Origin: Methylobacterium sp. BTF04
GTDB taxonomy: Bacteria > Pseudomonadota > Alphaproteobacteria > Rhizobiales > Beijerinckiaceae
Reading direction: 5' to 3'
Length of the DNA stretch: 64,000 bases
NCBI RefSeq assembly: GCF_010692745.1
Contig: NZ_JAAHTB010000011.1
Span: 1-64,000, forward strand
Below, in pieces: positions 9,430 to 18,493 of the stretch (positions within the stretch are counted from its first letter, which is position 1; each line of letters begins with the position of its first letter). The notes beneath the pieces are model-generated. The model was not told where the DNA came from. It ran no database searches and saw only the letters and a list, made by a program, of their open reading frames with translations. Made by a program: the position numbers and the translations under genes.

Positions 9430-9533
9430 GAGCGTAGCTTAGCCGTGCAGATCACCGACCGCCATCGCCCACATAACGTCCTCCTCGCTTCTCGGCGCCG
9501 AACCTCTCGCCGGGCTTTACCGCCGACCGATCC

Positions 9534-10829
9534 TCAATTCACCGGCGCCTCCGGCTTGTGCGCGATCGCCGAGAAAGCCTGCGTCTCGCGCAGGCCCTGA
9601 ATCTCCCGGATGAAGGCGGCGATGCGCGGCGCGATGATCGTGCGGTAGCGCGAGCCGTTGAACACGCCGTAATGCCCGACCCCCGTCTGAAGGTGGTAGG
9701 CCTTGCGCTCGACCGGCAGGTTGGGCGTCAGTTCGAGGGCGGCCAATGTCTGCCCGACGCCGGAGATATCGTCGTTCTCGCCCTCCACCGCGAGGATCGC
9801 ACAGGTCCGGATCGCTCCGAGATCGATGCGTGCCCCGCGATGGACCATCGTCCCCATCGGCAGCGCATGGTCGACGAACACCGTCTTGACGGTCTGGAGA
9901 TAGAACTCGGCGGTGAGATCCATCACCGCGAGGTATTCGTCGTAGAAGTCGCGGTGCTTCTCGGCCGAATCGCCGTCGCCCTTCACGAGGTGGTCGAACA
10001 TGTCGGAATGCGCGTCCACGTGCCGGTCGAGATTCATCGCCATGAAGCCCGACAGCTGGAAGAAGCCCGGATAGACGCTGCGCCACGCCCCCGGATAGCC
10101 GGCGGGCACCGTAGAGATGCAATGGCGCTCGAACCACGCCGTGCCGCGCTCCTGCGCCAGGCAGTTCACGGCGGTGGGTGAGCGGCGGGTGTCGATGGGG
10201 CCGCCCATCAGCGTCATCGAGACCGGCACCGGCGAATAACCTTGGGCCTCCATCACGGCGATGGCGGCGAGCACAGGGACCGCAGGCTGGCACACCGCCA
10301 TCACATGAAGGTCGGGCCCGAGTTCGCGAAAGATGTCGATGAGGTAGTCGATGTAGGTGTCGAGATCGAAACGGCCGGCACCGAGCGGCACCATGCGGGC
10401 ATCCGCCCAATCAGTGATGAAGACCTGATGGCTCGGCAGCATCGCCTCGACGGTGCCGCGCAGGAGCGTCGCGTAATGGCCGGACATCGGCGCCACGATG
10501 AGAAGCTTGGGTTGGACCTCCGCCGGCCCGCGCACGAAGCCCCGGTCGAAGGTGATCACGCGGCAGAACGGCCGGTCCCACACCACGCGCTCGCTCACCG
10601 GGACGGTCGCCCCGTCCACTATCGTACCGGTGAAGCCGAAAGCGGGCTTCGCATAGCGCCGGGTAGCGCGCTCGAACATCTCGCAGGCGGCGGCCAAGGA
10701 ACGGGCATAGGGCGCATATGCGAGGGGATTTGCAGGGTTCTGCAGGCTGTGCTTGGCCATGTCGGCCACTACACGCGCCGGCGCCGTCATGATCCGGGCA
10801 GCCTCGTACCAGTAATAGGACAGGTGCAT
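9534..10829 (-). CDS. phaZ: Intracellular polyhydroxyalkanoate depolymerase
   Basis: 431 residues. Matches the PhaZ1/PhaZ2-type intracellular depolymerases: an alpha/beta hydrolase whose nucleophile elbow is VCQPAVP, with Cys replacing the usual Ser, plus SMTLMGGPIDTR and a C-terminal TGVGHYGVFNG carrying the catalytic His. It mobilises stored PHB granules. The start at 10829 (MHLSYYWYEA) is preferred over an ATG six codons upstream because family members begin close to this point. The gene is divergent from regB, with about 265 bases between the starts, and stands alone without other PHA genes. Confidence 0.93.
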   Translation of the reverse strand: MHLSYYWYEAARIMTAPARVVADMAKHSLQNPANPLAYAPYARSLAAACEMFERATRRYAKPAFGFTGTIVDGATVPVSERVVWDRPFCRVITFDRGFVRGPAEVQPKLLIVAPMSGHYATLLRGTVEAMLPSHQVFITDWADARMVPLGAGRFDLDTYIDYLIDIFRELGPDLHVMAVCQPAVPVLAAIAVMEAQGYSPVPVSMTLMGGPIDTRRSPTAVNCLAQERGTAWFERHCISTVPAGYPGAWRSVYPGFFQLSGFMAMNLDRHVDAHSDMFDHLVKGDGDSAEKHRDFYDEYLAVMDLTAEFYLQTVKTVFVDHALPMGTMVHRGARIDLGAIRTCAILAVEGENDDISGVGQTLAALELTPNLPVERKAYHLQTGVGHYGVFNGSRYRTIIAPRIAAFIREIQGLRETQAFSAIAHKPEAPVN

Positions 10830-11094
10830 GACGCGACGGCCCCCCATGGCAGCGCCGCGATCTCACCACCCGGCCAAGCGGGCAATAGTCATCGGCACCA
10901 CGCCGGGCCATTCGGCCGCGACTTCTGAGAACCTAGGGCTTTTTCAAGCAAGGTGGACCCGGCCTGCCTCAAGAAAGTGCATCCATTCGAAGACAAACCA
11001 ACGGTTCCGTAACAGCGCATGGCGGCCCGAACCGCCTGGACAAACATCCGCCGGGGATGGACGCCGCCGCCGCCGGCCCTATCGTTGCTCAAGC

Positions 11095-12480
11095 ATGATC
11101 GACATGAGCACCAACGGCTTCGTCCGGAACGCGCGGCACCTGCGCCTCGACACTTTCGTACGCCTACGATGGCTGGCGATCACCGGGCAAAGCGCGGCCG
11201 TGGTCGGCGCTCAGTTCGGGCTCGGTCTACCGCTGCCGTTCGGCTGGTGCTTCCTCGTCATCGCCGCGTCCTCGTGGCTGAACCTCGCGCTGCGGATACG
11301 ATTTCCGGCGAGCTATCGGCTCAGCGATGACTCGGCCGCTTTGCTTCTTGCCTTCGACATCGTCCAGCTCGCCGCCCTGCTGTTCCTGACCGGAGGTCTG
11401 CAGAACCCATTCTCCCTGCTGTTCCTCGCCCCCGTGCTGATCTCGGCCACCGCCCTGCCCCCGGAGCGGACCCTGGCGCTCGGGCTACTGGCGGTGGGAC
11501 TCGCGACGCTGCTGGCGCTGATCCACCGGCCGCTGCCGTGGTTCTCCGACGGACGGCTGGAACTGCCGTTTCTCTACATCTCGGGCGTCTGGACCGCGAT
11601 TCTGCTCGGGACGGCGTTCACCGGCGTCTACGCCTGGAAGGTCGCCGAGGAGACGCGCCAGCTCGCCCAGGCGCTCGCCGCCACCGAACTGGTGCTTGCA
11701 CGCGAACAACACCTCTCCCAGCTCGACGGCCTCGCTGCGGCTGCGGCCCACGAACTCGGCACGCCGCTCGGGACGATCATGGTGGTGACGAAGGAACTCA
11801 CGCGCCAGCTCGCCCCCACCGCGTCGCCCGCAGTGCGCGACGACCTCGCGCTGCTGCGCGATCAGGTCGACCGCTGCCGCGGCATCCTCTCCAAGCTCAC
11901 CTCCCTCGATGGTGACGAGGCCGGCTTCCTCCAGACCGTCAGCCTCAGTCACCTCGTCGAAGAACTCGTGGCGCCTCAGCGCGCCATGGGGACCATCCTC
12001 GACGTGTCGAATCGCGGAGAAGGACCGGAGCCGGCTTGCCGGCGCAATCCCGGCGTGCTGTTCGGACTTGCCAACATCGTCGACAACGCCGTTGATTTCG
12101 CCGCCACCCGTGTGGTGATCGAAGCGCGCTGGACCCTCGACCGGGTGTGGCTCGAAATGCGGGACGACGGGCCGGGCTTCTCGAGCGAGGTGCTGCTCCG
12201 CGCCGGCGAACCCTATGTGACAACGCGGAGCCCCGATCGCTCACGCGGTGGTGACGATACCGGCGCGGGCCTCGGACTCGGCCTGTTCATCGCCAAGACC
12301 CTCATCGAGCGGTCGGGCGCGCAGCTGACGCTCTCCAACGTCTCGCACCCCGCCAACAGCGGAGCGGTGGTCCGGGTGAGCTGGGCCCGCCACATCTTCG
12401 AGCGAGACGCCGCAACTCGACCTTATGCGCAATTGAGTAGTGGACAACCCCTGACGGAATCCGGACCGGCGCCTATATAG
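11095..12480 (+). CDS. regB: Redox-sensing histidine kinase RegB/PrrB/ActS
   Basis: 461 residues. About six membrane helices occupy residues 25-185. The quinone-site motif GGLQNPFSLLFLAPV is at about 100-114. The H-box AAAAAHELGTPL has the phosphorylated His at 219. The redox-active Cys in DQVDRCRGIL is at 261, 42 residues after the His, close to the His225/Cys265 pair of Rhodobacter RegB. N (NIVDNAVDF), G1 (DDGPGF) and G2 (GLGLGLFIAKT) ATP-site boxes follow. The real start is ATG 11095; the open frame extends further upstream. It senses the ubiquinone pool and phosphorylates RegA, encoded 40 bases downstream. No senC/prrC lies between them. Confidence 0.95.
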   Translation: MIDMSTNGFVRNARHLRLDTFVRLRWLAITGQSAAVVGAQFGLGLPLPFGWCFLVIAASSWLNLALRIRFPASYRLSDDSAALLLAFDIVQLAALLFLTGGLQNPFSLLFLAPVLISATALPPERTLALGLLAVGLATLLALIHRPLPWFSDGRLELPFLYISGVWTAILLGTAFTGVYAWKVAEETRQLAQALAATELVLAREQHLSQLDGLAAAAAHELGTPLGTIMVVTKELTRQLAPTASPAVRDDLALLRDQVDRCRGILSKLTSLDGDEAGFLQTVSLSHLVEELVAPQRAMGTILDVSNRGEGPEPACRRNPGVLFGLANIVDNAVDFAATRVVIEARWTLDRVWLEMRDDGPGFSSEVLLRAGEPYVTTRSPDRSRGGDDTGAGLGLGLFIAKTLIERSGAQLTLSNVSHPANSGAVVRVSWARHIFERDAATRPYAQLSSGQPLTESGPAPI

Positions 12481-12520
12481 CTTTCAGAAAACATCACCTG
12501 GCATTCTGGAGGAGCGTCCA

Positions 12521-13123
12521 ATGTTGACGCAGACCGCTACGACGGCGCCTGGCGCCGAGATCATGCAGCTTTCGGAGAACGATCCCCTCGCGGCTTTTTC
12601 CGACCGCAGCCTGTTGATCGTCGATGACGACAAGCCGTTCTCGACCCGGCTGGCTCGGGCGATGGAAATGCGCGGCTACGAGGTGCAGGTCGCCGAGAGC
12701 GTCGCCGAAGGCGTATCCATGGTGGATGTCCGTGCTCCCGCATTCGCGGTCATCGACATGCGTCTGGCTGACGGCAACGGTCTCGACGTGATCGCGCGGC
12801 TCAAGGAGCGTCGTCCCGAAGCACGCGGCGTCATCCTCACCGGATACGGCAACATTGCCACGGCCGTGACGGCGGTGAAGCTCGGTGCGTTCGATTACCT
12901 CGCCAAGCCAGCCGATGCCGATGAGATCCACGGTACCCTGATGGCGCAGCCCGGCGAGCGCGCCGATCCGCCGGAGAACCCAATGTCGGCGGACCGCGTG
13001 CGCTGGGAGCACATCCAGCGGGTCTACGAGCTGTGCAGCCGCAATGTCTCGGAGACGGCGCGGCGCCTCAACATGCATCGTCGTACCCTGCAGCGTATCC
13101 TGGCCAAACGCGCACCGCGCTAG
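12521..13123 (+). CDS. regA: Redox response regulator RegA/PrrA/ActR
   Basis: 200 residues. The receiver domain has the acidic pocket LLIVDDD (residues 34-37), the phospho-acceptor Asp79 in FAVIDMRLADG, and Lys129 in LAKP. A short Pro-rich linker leads to a Fis-type helix-turn-helix with VSETARRLNMHRRTLQRILAKRAP, which is almost invariant among RegA/PrrA/ActR proteins. GGAGG lies 8 bases before the ATG. It forms an operon with regB and controls redox-dependent energy and carbon genes in relatives. Confidence 0.96.
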   Translation: MLTQTATTAPGAEIMQLSENDPLAAFSDRSLLIVDDDKPFSTRLARAMEMRGYEVQVAESVAEGVSMVDVRAPAFAVIDMRLADGNGLDVIARLKERRPEARGVILTGYGNIATAVTAVKLGAFDYLAKPADADEIHGTLMAQPGERADPPENPMSADRVRWEHIQRVYELCSRNVSETARRLNMHRRTLQRILAKRAPR

Positions 13124-13225
13124 ACCGCGAACGGGGCGAAGTTGCGCGGCGGAGCCGGATCGCGCTACTTCGCTCCTCCGATCGCAGCCACGTCGCTGCG
13201 ACGAGCCAATCGGGACGTCACGCTT

Positions 13226-13456
13226 GTGAACACGCGCAACCTCATCACGATCGTCAGCATGATGGTGCTGGTCGGCACGGAAGTCTTCGCCGTTGCCATC
13301 GCGGCCGGATGGGCTTTGGCCGGCCTTTTCGATCTCGGCGATACGGTGGGGCACGTGCTGATGGCGGTATTCAGTCTGTTCGCCGTGTGGATCATGGTTC
13401 AGCTCTGGCGCCGGGCCATCAGCATCGAGCCCGTGCACGCTACGGCTCGCCGCTGA
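13226..13456 (+). CDS. Small membrane protein, unknown
   Basis: 76 residues from a GTG at 13226; the open frame extends 28 codons further upstream without a convincing start. Two hydrophobic helices (ITIVSMMVLVGTEVFAVAI and HVLMAVFSLFAVWIMVQLW) are followed by a basic tail. No family recognised. It follows regA by about 100 bases on the same strand, so cotranscription is possible. Confidence 0.6.
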   Translation: MNTRNLITIVSMMVLVGTEVFAVAIAAGWALAGLFDLGDTVGHVLMAVFSLFAVWIMVQLWRRAISIEPVHATARR

Positions 13457-13516
13457 GGCCGTCAGGCGTCCTGGGAGCCGAGCGAGCGAGAGCTTTCGTG
13501 TGAAGGAACGACGCGC

Positions 13517-14116
13517 ATGCGCATGGCCGCTGTAGCGATCGCTCTCGTGGCTGGGATCGGCCTCGTTATTCAGTTGGTCGCCATCGTCAATCGGATCGGA
13601 TCGCTGCCGAGCGCGATCTGGGAGATGGGTCGCTACTTCACGGTTCTCACGAATTTCCTCGTTGCCATCCTTTTCAGCGGGATCGCGGCCGGGCTCAGGA
13701 TGAAGCCGCGGCTCATCGCTGGAATCACGCTCGCGATCCTGCTCGTCGGCATCGTCTATGCCACGCTCCTCCAAGGTCTGCAGACGCTGAGCGGTGGCGA
13801 TGCCGTTGCCGACGTCCTCCTGCATTGGGTGACGCCGGTGCTGGTGCCGCTCTTCTGGTTCGCCTTCACGCCCAAGGGTGGGCTCAGACCCATCGACCCG
13901 TTGCTCTGGGCGCTCTATCCGGTGACCTATCTCGGGTATGCGTTGATCCGGGGCGCCGCCGAGGGGCGTTACGCTTATCCGTTCATCGACGTCCCCGCCC
14001 TCGGCTGGGGGCCGGTGCTCCTCAACGTCGGCGCCATAGCGCTGGGCTTCGTGGCGACCGGCCATGCCTGCGTGCGGATCGATCGACACCTCGGCGGTCA
14101 GTCCTCTCGATCGTAG
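13517..14116 (+). CDS. Pr6Pr family integral membrane protein
   Basis: 199 residues with six predicted membrane helices. The pattern MGRYFTVLTNFLVAI, HWVTPVLVPLFWF and ALYPVTYLGYALIRGAAEGRYAYPFIDV is the signature of the FAR-17a/AIG1-like Pr6Pr membrane proteins. Their function in bacteria is unknown; eukaryotic AIG1-like relatives are lipid hydrolases, and this protein appears to keep conserved polar residues (Thr in YFTVLTN and His in LLHWVTP). Preceded by GAAGGAACG. Same strand as regA and purS. Confidence 0.8.
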   Translation: MRMAAVAIALVAGIGLVIQLVAIVNRIGSLPSAIWEMGRYFTVLTNFLVAILFSGIAAGLRMKPRLIAGITLAILLVGIVYATLLQGLQTLSGGDAVADVLLHWVTPVLVPLFWFAFTPKGGLRPIDPLLWALYPVTYLGYALIRGAAEGRYAYPFIDVPALGWGPVLLNVGAIALGFVATGHACVRIDRHLGGQSSRS

Positions 14117-14222
14117 GAGAGCGGCCAGGGCGCAGGGCATACGGGCGTCCGCGTCCGTTGCCAGGGCGACATTTCCCGATTATCGCCAAAGCGCCCTGCC
14201 ACGCGCACCCGAGTCCGAACCC

Positions 14223-14462
14223 ATGAAAGCACGCATCATCGTCACCCTGAAGACCGGCGTGCTGGACCCACAGGGCAAGGCGATCGAAGCGGCCCTGACC
14301 TCGTTCGGTCTGTCCGGCGTCGACGGGGTCCGCCAGGGCAAGGTCTTCGACGTGGAGATCGCGGGCGACGACCGCGCGGCCGCCGAAGGCACGCTCAAGG
14401 CGGCGTGCGAGAAGTTGCTCGCCAACACCGTGGTCGAGAACTACGCGATCGAGATCGCCTGA
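14223..14462 (+). CDS. purS: FGAM synthase subunit PurS
   Basis: 79 residues, the normal size of PurS. It starts MKARIIVTLKTGVLDPQGKAIEAAL and includes the conserved VRQGKVFDVEI. It forms the PurLQS complex that converts FGAR to FGAM in purine synthesis. Its stop overlaps the purQ start (TGATG), a classic translationally coupled pair. Confidence 0.95.
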   Translation: MKARIIVTLKTGVLDPQGKAIEAALTSFGLSGVDGVRQGKVFDVEIAGDDRAAAEGTLKAACEKLLANTVVENYAIEIA

Positions 14463-15142
14463 TGCGCGCCGCCATCGTCGTCTTCCCGGGCTCCAACCGC
14501 GACGCGGACGTCGCCCGGGCGCTCAGACAGGCCGGGGCCGAGGTGGTCAAGGTCTGGCATGCCGACACCGAATTGCCGGCGGGGACCGATCTCGCCGTGC
14601 TGCCCGGTGGGTTCTCCTACGGCGACTACCTGCGCTGCGGCGCCATTGCCGGCCGGGCTGCGGCCATGGACGCGGTGCGGGCCCATGCGGCGCGCGGCGG
14701 CCTCGTGCTCGGGATCTGCAACGGCTTCCAGATCCTGTGCGAATCGGGCCTGCTTCCCGGCGTGCTGATGCGCAACGTCGATCGCCGCTTCATCTGCCAT
14801 CGCCAATTGTTGCGCGTCGAGCGCGCCGACACGCGCTTCACAACGGCTTATGCCAAGGATCAGGTCATCGACGTCTGCGTGGCACATGGCGAGGGCAATT
14901 ACTTCGCCGATCCCGACACCATCGCGCGGCTCGAAGGCGATGGCCGTGTGGCGTTCCGTTACTGCGACGCCTCGGGCGCCCTGACGGTCGACGCCAACCG
15001 CAACGGCTCGCTGAACTCCATCGCGGGGATCTATTCCGAAAAGCTCAACGTACTTGGGCTGATGCCCCACCCGGAGAATTTCGTGGAAGGTCTCGTGGGC
15101 GGCACCGATGGCCGCGGGCTGTTCGCCAGCCTGGCAGCGTAA
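14462..15142 (+). CDS. purQ: FGAM synthase glutaminase subunit PurQ
   Basis: 226 residues. A class I glutamine amidotransferase: nucleophile elbow LVLGICNGFQIL with the catalytic Cys, oxyanion region FPGSNRD and GGFSYGDYLRCG, and C-terminal catalytic His/Glu in MPHPENFVE. It delivers ammonia to PurL. The ATG overlaps the purS stop by one base. No purL follows: a terminator hairpin and the convergent apt gene come directly after, so the large subunit must be encoded elsewhere. Confidence 0.96.
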   Translation: MRAAIVVFPGSNRDADVARALRQAGAEVVKVWHADTELPAGTDLAVLPGGFSYGDYLRCGAIAGRAAAMDAVRAHAARGGLVLGICNGFQILCESGLLPGVLMRNVDRRFICHRQLLRVERADTRFTTAYAKDQVIDVCVAHGEGNYFADPDTIARLEGDGRVAFRYCDASGALTVDANRNGSLNSIAGIYSEKLNVLGLMPHPENFVEGLVGGTDGRGLFASLAA

Positions 15143-15152
15143 GGAGTAGAAG

Positions 15153-15176
15153 CCCTCTCCCCTTTGCGGGAGAGGG
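15153..15176. terminator. Bidirectional terminator between purQ and apt
   Basis: A perfect 9-bp inverted repeat (CCCTCTCCC / GGGAGAGGG) with a 6-base loop is followed by AAAAG on the plus strand. It sits 10 bases after the purQ stop and just downstream of the convergent apt stop. Confidence 0.7.
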
Positions 15177-15186
15177 AAAAGCGGCC

Positions 15187-15732
15187 TCAGTGGCCGTCGA
15201 ATTCCATCAGCGTCCGCACCGGCACGTCGAGTTCGCGCAGCTTTTGTGCGCCCCCGATCTCCGGCAGGTCGATGACGAAGCAGGCCGCCACCACCTCGGC
15301 GCCGATCTGGCGCAGCAGGTTCACCGCCGCGCAGGCAGTGCCGCCGGTGGCGATGAGGTCGTCCACCAGCAGAACCCGGTCACCCGGTTTGATGGCGTCC
15401 ACGTGGATTTCCATCTCGTCGGTGCCGTATTCGAGCGCATAGGCGATCGAGACCGTCTTGTGCGGCAGCTTGCCCTTCTTGCGGATCGGCACGAAGCCCG
15501 AAGAGAGCTGATGCGCCACAGCGCCGCCCAGGATGAAGCCGCGCGCTTCGATGCCGGCGACCTGATCGATCCGGCCGCCCGCGAACGGATGCACCAGGGC
15601 GTCCACCGCCCGGCGGAACGCGCGCGGATCGCTCAGCAGGGTGGTGATATCGCGAAAGACGATCCCCGGCTTCGGGTAGTCCGGAATCGAACGGATCGAG
15701 TCCTTCAGCGCGATGTGGCGACGGGAATCCAT
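15187..15732 (-). CDS. apt: Adenine phosphoribosyltransferase
   Basis: 181 residues. Salvages adenine to AMP using PRPP. It has the conserved [12 protein letters not shown] start region, [14 protein letters not shown], and the PRPP-binding loop [14 protein letters not shown]. Standard length. It is probably in a leftward unit with the inositol-monophosphatase-family gene about 110 bases upstream, although a GC-rich hairpin lies in that gap (arms 15817-15824 and 15831-15838). Confidence 0.96.
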   Translation of the reverse strand: MDSRRHIALKDSIRSIPDYPKPGIVFRDITTLLSDPRAFRRAVDALVHPFAGGRIDQVAGIEARGFILGGAVAHQLSSGFVPIRKKGKLPHKTVSIAYALEYGTDEMEIHVDAIKPGDRVLLVDDLIATGGTACAAVNLLRQIGAEVVAACFVIDLPEIGGAQKLRELDVPVRTLMEFDGH

Positions 15733-15843
15733 GCAAGCGGCCTTCGTCGGGTTCTGTGACGGTCGGGGCGGGTCAGCATATCCGGTGGGATAGGCCAGTT
15801 GAGTTTCTTGGGAGACATGCCGGCCAAGAAGCCGGCATTTCCT

Positions 15844-16638
15844 TTAGACGTTGGCTCGGCGCAGGAGCTTGATGAGGTCGCCGTGCAGGGACTCGTTACC
15901 GGCGGCCACCGAGCGAGCGGCGAGAGGCTCGGCCCCACCATCGGCACTGGTGACGAAACCGCCGGCCTCGCGCACCAGGATGATTCCAGCGGCGATGTCC
16001 CAGGTCTGCAGATCGCGCTCCCAATACAGGTCCGAGCGGCCGCAGGCGACATAGGCGAGATCGAGCGCCGCCGAGCCGAAGCGGCGTGCCCCGCCGCTCA
16101 CCGCCATCACGGCGGCGACCTCGCGCAAAAGCTTCGGGTGGTCGCCGCGGCCGAGATAGGGCGAGCCGTAGGCGACGAGGGCGTCGGCCATGTCGATCCG
16201 GCCGGAAACGCGCAGGCGGCGGTTGTTGAGATACGCACCCTTGCCGCGCTCGGCCACGAAGAGTTCGTCCTTGGCCGGATCGTAGATCACGCCGGCAACG
16301 ATCTGGCCTTCGCGCTCCAGGCCAACCGAAATCGCGAAATGCGGGATGCCGTGCAGGAAGTTGGTGGTGCCGTCGAGAGGATCGACGTGCCAGGTGTGGC
16401 TCTTGTCCTGGCCCTCGATGATGCCGGATTCTTCCAGGATCATCCCGTAGCCGGGGCGCGCCTTCATCAGGGCTTCGCGCAGAACTTCCTCGGCCTTGCG
16501 GTCGGCGGCGGAGACGAAGTTGCCCGGCCCTTTGCGGGACACCTGAAGATTCTCGATCTCGCCATAGTCGCGCTTGAGCCCGCGGGCGGCCTTGCGGACA
16601 GCATCGACCATCACGGTCATGAGAGGTGAGCTGATCAT
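15844..16638 (-). CDS. Inositol monophosphatase family protein
   Basis: 264 residues. The metal-dependent phosphatase signature is complete: MILEESG, WHVDPLDGTTNFLHGIPHFAIS (Asp pair and DGTTNF), and LQTWDIAAGIILVREAGG near the C-terminus (second metal Asp). The closest known relatives are SuhB-type enzymes acting on myo-inositol 1-phosphate or similar sugar phosphates; the precise substrate cannot be told from sequence. ATG at 16638, with an alternative at 16620. Confidence 0.92.
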   Translation of the reverse strand: MISSPLMTVMVDAVRKAARGLKRDYGEIENLQVSRKGPGNFVSAADRKAEEVLREALMKARPGYGMILEESGIIEGQDKSHTWHVDPLDGTTNFLHGIPHFAISVGLEREGQIVAGVIYDPAKDELFVAERGKGAYLNNRRLRVSGRIDMADALVAYGSPYLGRGDHPKLLREVAAVMAVSGGARRFGSAALDLAYVACGRSDLYWERDLQTWDIAAGIILVREAGGFVTSADGGAEPLAARSVAAGNESLHGDLIKLLRRANV

Positions 16639-16755
16639 CGGTTTTCGGGTCCGGGTCGATTCAAAGAACGTCGCTGCGAGGAGCGTCTGGGAGGCGCCAT
16701 AGCACGTTTGGCGCCGCGCTCACCCCATGCGGATGCGGGTCTGCCTTTCGGCCGT

Positions 16756-17808
16756 CTACTTCACGTTGGCGCGTTCGGCCGCCAGGCGCTCGGCCCGGGT
16801 GCGCTCATCGGCGGTCAATCCGGTGAGCGTCTGATCGAGCCACGCGTCCGATAATCCCTGCGCGGCAGCCGCGAGATTCCAGGCCGCCGCCTCGACAGGG
16901 TTCTTCTGAAGCCCGCGCCCGACCGCATAGAGACGCGAGACGCGGTTCTGCGCGATGGCGTTGCCGCGCGAGGCCGCGTGCAGGAAATAGCGGGCGGCGC
17001 GGGCCTCGTCCTTCGGTACGCCGGTGCCGTTGAACAACAGGATGGCGAACTCGACCTCGCCGGCGAGATCGCCGTTATCGGCGGCCTTGCGAAACCATTC
17101 GGCGGCCTGGGTCGGGTCTTTGGGCACGCCGCGGCCCTGGAGGTAGAGCACGCCGAGATCATGCTGGGCCGCACCGATCTCACCATCCGCCGCCTTGCGG
17201 AACAGGATCGCCGCGCGGGCCTGATCGTCCTCCTTGCCGATCCCCAGCAGGATCAGGGCGAGGTTGTAGGACGCCGTGGCGTCGCCCTTCTCGGAGGCCT
17301 GTTCGAGCCAACGCCGACCGGCCTTCATATCCTTAGGGCCGCCGCGTCCGTCGATGGACATCAGCCCGAGCGACGCCATCGCGTGAATGTCGCCCTGTGC
17401 CGCGGCGAGGCGATACCATTCGGCCGCCTTCACCGGATCCTGCTTGATGCCGAGGCCCTGGTTGTAGAGCTCACCGAGCAGCGTCATCGCCGCCGCGTCC
17501 TTGGAATCGGCACCGATCCGTTTCGTCGCCTCCCGGAAGGCCATCGTATACTGGCCACGCTGGTAAGCGCCGAAGGCGACGTCGGGGTTCTTCGTCGCCG
17601 TGGCCGGCCGGGCCCCCATCACGCCGGGGGTGTAGGGAGTCGGCAGATCCTTCAGCGGTGCCGTAAAGACTTCCTTCGTCACGGGCTTCTGAATTTCCAG
17701 AGGCTTCTGGGCATCGACGGGCTTGGCCGGCTCCGTCGGTGCGGCGAGCACGGCCGACGAAACCGACAAGGCGAGCCCGATTACGGCCAGACGACCCGCA
17801 CCCTTCAC
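16756..17808 (-). CDS. Secreted SEL1-repeat (tetratricopeptide-like) protein
   Basis: 350 residues. A signal peptide (GLALSVSSAVLAAP) is followed by a Pro/Lys-rich linker and about six SEL1 repeats of 35-36 residues with the pattern A-x-x-x-L-G-x-x-Y-x-x-G-x-G-V-x-K-D-x-x-x-A-A-x-W-F-R-K-A-A. These are protein-interaction solenoids, probably periplasmic. The GTG start at 17808 overlaps the TGA of thiE (GTGA), so the two genes are translationally coupled. The pairing with a thiamine-type enzyme has no obvious meaning. Confidence 0.88.
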   Translation of the reverse strand: MKGAGRLAVIGLALSVSSAVLAAPTEPAKPVDAQKPLEIQKPVTKEVFTAPLKDLPTPYTPGVMGARPATATKNPDVAFGAYQRGQYTMAFREATKRIGADSKDAAAMTLLGELYNQGLGIKQDPVKAAEWYRLAAAQGDIHAMASLGLMSIDGRGGPKDMKAGRRWLEQASEKGDATASYNLALILLGIGKEDDQARAAILFRKAADGEIGAAQHDLGVLYLQGRGVPKDPTQAAEWFRKAADNGDLAGEVEFAILLFNGTGVPKDEARAARYFLHAASRGNAIAQNRVSRLYAVGRGLQKNPVEAAAWNLAAAAQGLSDAWLDQTLTGLTADERTRAERLAAERANVK

Positions 17809-18464
17809 GAAGCGGTCTCCGCGGCAGCGATGACCGCCTGGATCGCCGCGACGTCGGCCCCTTCGCCCATCCAGAGTGCGCTCTCGAGCCCGAGGAACTC
17901 GACGCCGAGGGCGACGATGGCCGCGACCTGCCCGGCCTCGTGCGCCACCGCGATGCACGGCGTCTCGAATATCTCGGTCCACCAGCCGGCGCGTTCCAGC
18001 ACCGTCTCCGCATCGGGGGCGATACCGTCGGCATAGAGGCCGCCGAACATCACGTAATCGACGCCGGCCTCACCGGCCTCCATCGCCGCGTGCTTCTGCT
18101 CGTGACCGCCGGCCCCGAGGATGCGGCCGTCTTCGAGGCGTCCGCGCAACTCCCGCAAAACCCCATCCTTGGCTTTGTCGAGATGGACGCCATCGGCGCC
18201 GCCGCGCGCCGATACGCTGACGATGTCGCCGGGAAACCCGGTGCAGGACACGACGAGTGCCGCCCCCGTCGCCTGCACGGTAGGCGCCAGGCGCTTGACG
18301 AGATTGACCAGGCTGCGCTCGTCGGCCGGTGCCAGCCGCAAAACGACGGCGGCGACATCGCCCGCCGCGCAGGCTGCGGCGAGTGCAGTGGCGATGTGAT
18401 CGGCGTCACCAGCCTCGACCCGGTGTGGGGTGAGCAGGGCGAGGCGGGTGCGGGGTTCGGACAT
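17805..18464 (-). CDS. thiE: Thiamine phosphate synthase family protein
   Basis: 219 residues with a TIM-barrel pattern: AAVVLRLA, ALVVSCTGFPGD, GGADGVHLDK, ILGAGGHEQKHAAMEAGEAGVDYVMFGG. Canonical ThiE has a GGDxxQ/RxK(D) start and HLGQxD; here the corresponding segment is DGVHLDKAKD, so it is a divergent member like those beside fba in Hyphomicrobiales. Coupling of HMP-PP and HET-P is therefore the assigned but not certain reaction. AAGGA lies before the ATG. It sits 29 bases after fba on the same strand. Confidence 0.75.
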   Translation of the reverse strand: MSEPRTRLALLTPHRVEAGDADHIATALAAACAAGDVAAVVLRLAPADERSLVNLVKRLAPTVQATGAALVVSCTGFPGDIVSVSARGGADGVHLDKAKDGVLRELRGRLEDGRILGAGGHEQKHAAMEAGEAGVDYVMFGGLYADGIAPDAETVLERAGWWTEIFETPCIAVAHEAGQVAAIVALGVEFLGLESALWMGEGADVAAIQAVIAAAETAS

Positions 18465-18493
18465 GCGGGTCCTTCTGGCGAAATCGGCGCGCC

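Noticed and set aside
12494..14140. 548-codon minus-strand frame opposite regA and the Pr6Pr gene
   Set aside because: Complement of strongly supported coding genes; His/Arg/Asp-rich composition typical of antisense frames.
18465..18493. TPP riboswitch upstream of thiE
   Set aside because: Only 29 bases separate fba and thiE, the order is internal to an operon, and no thi-box sequence is present.
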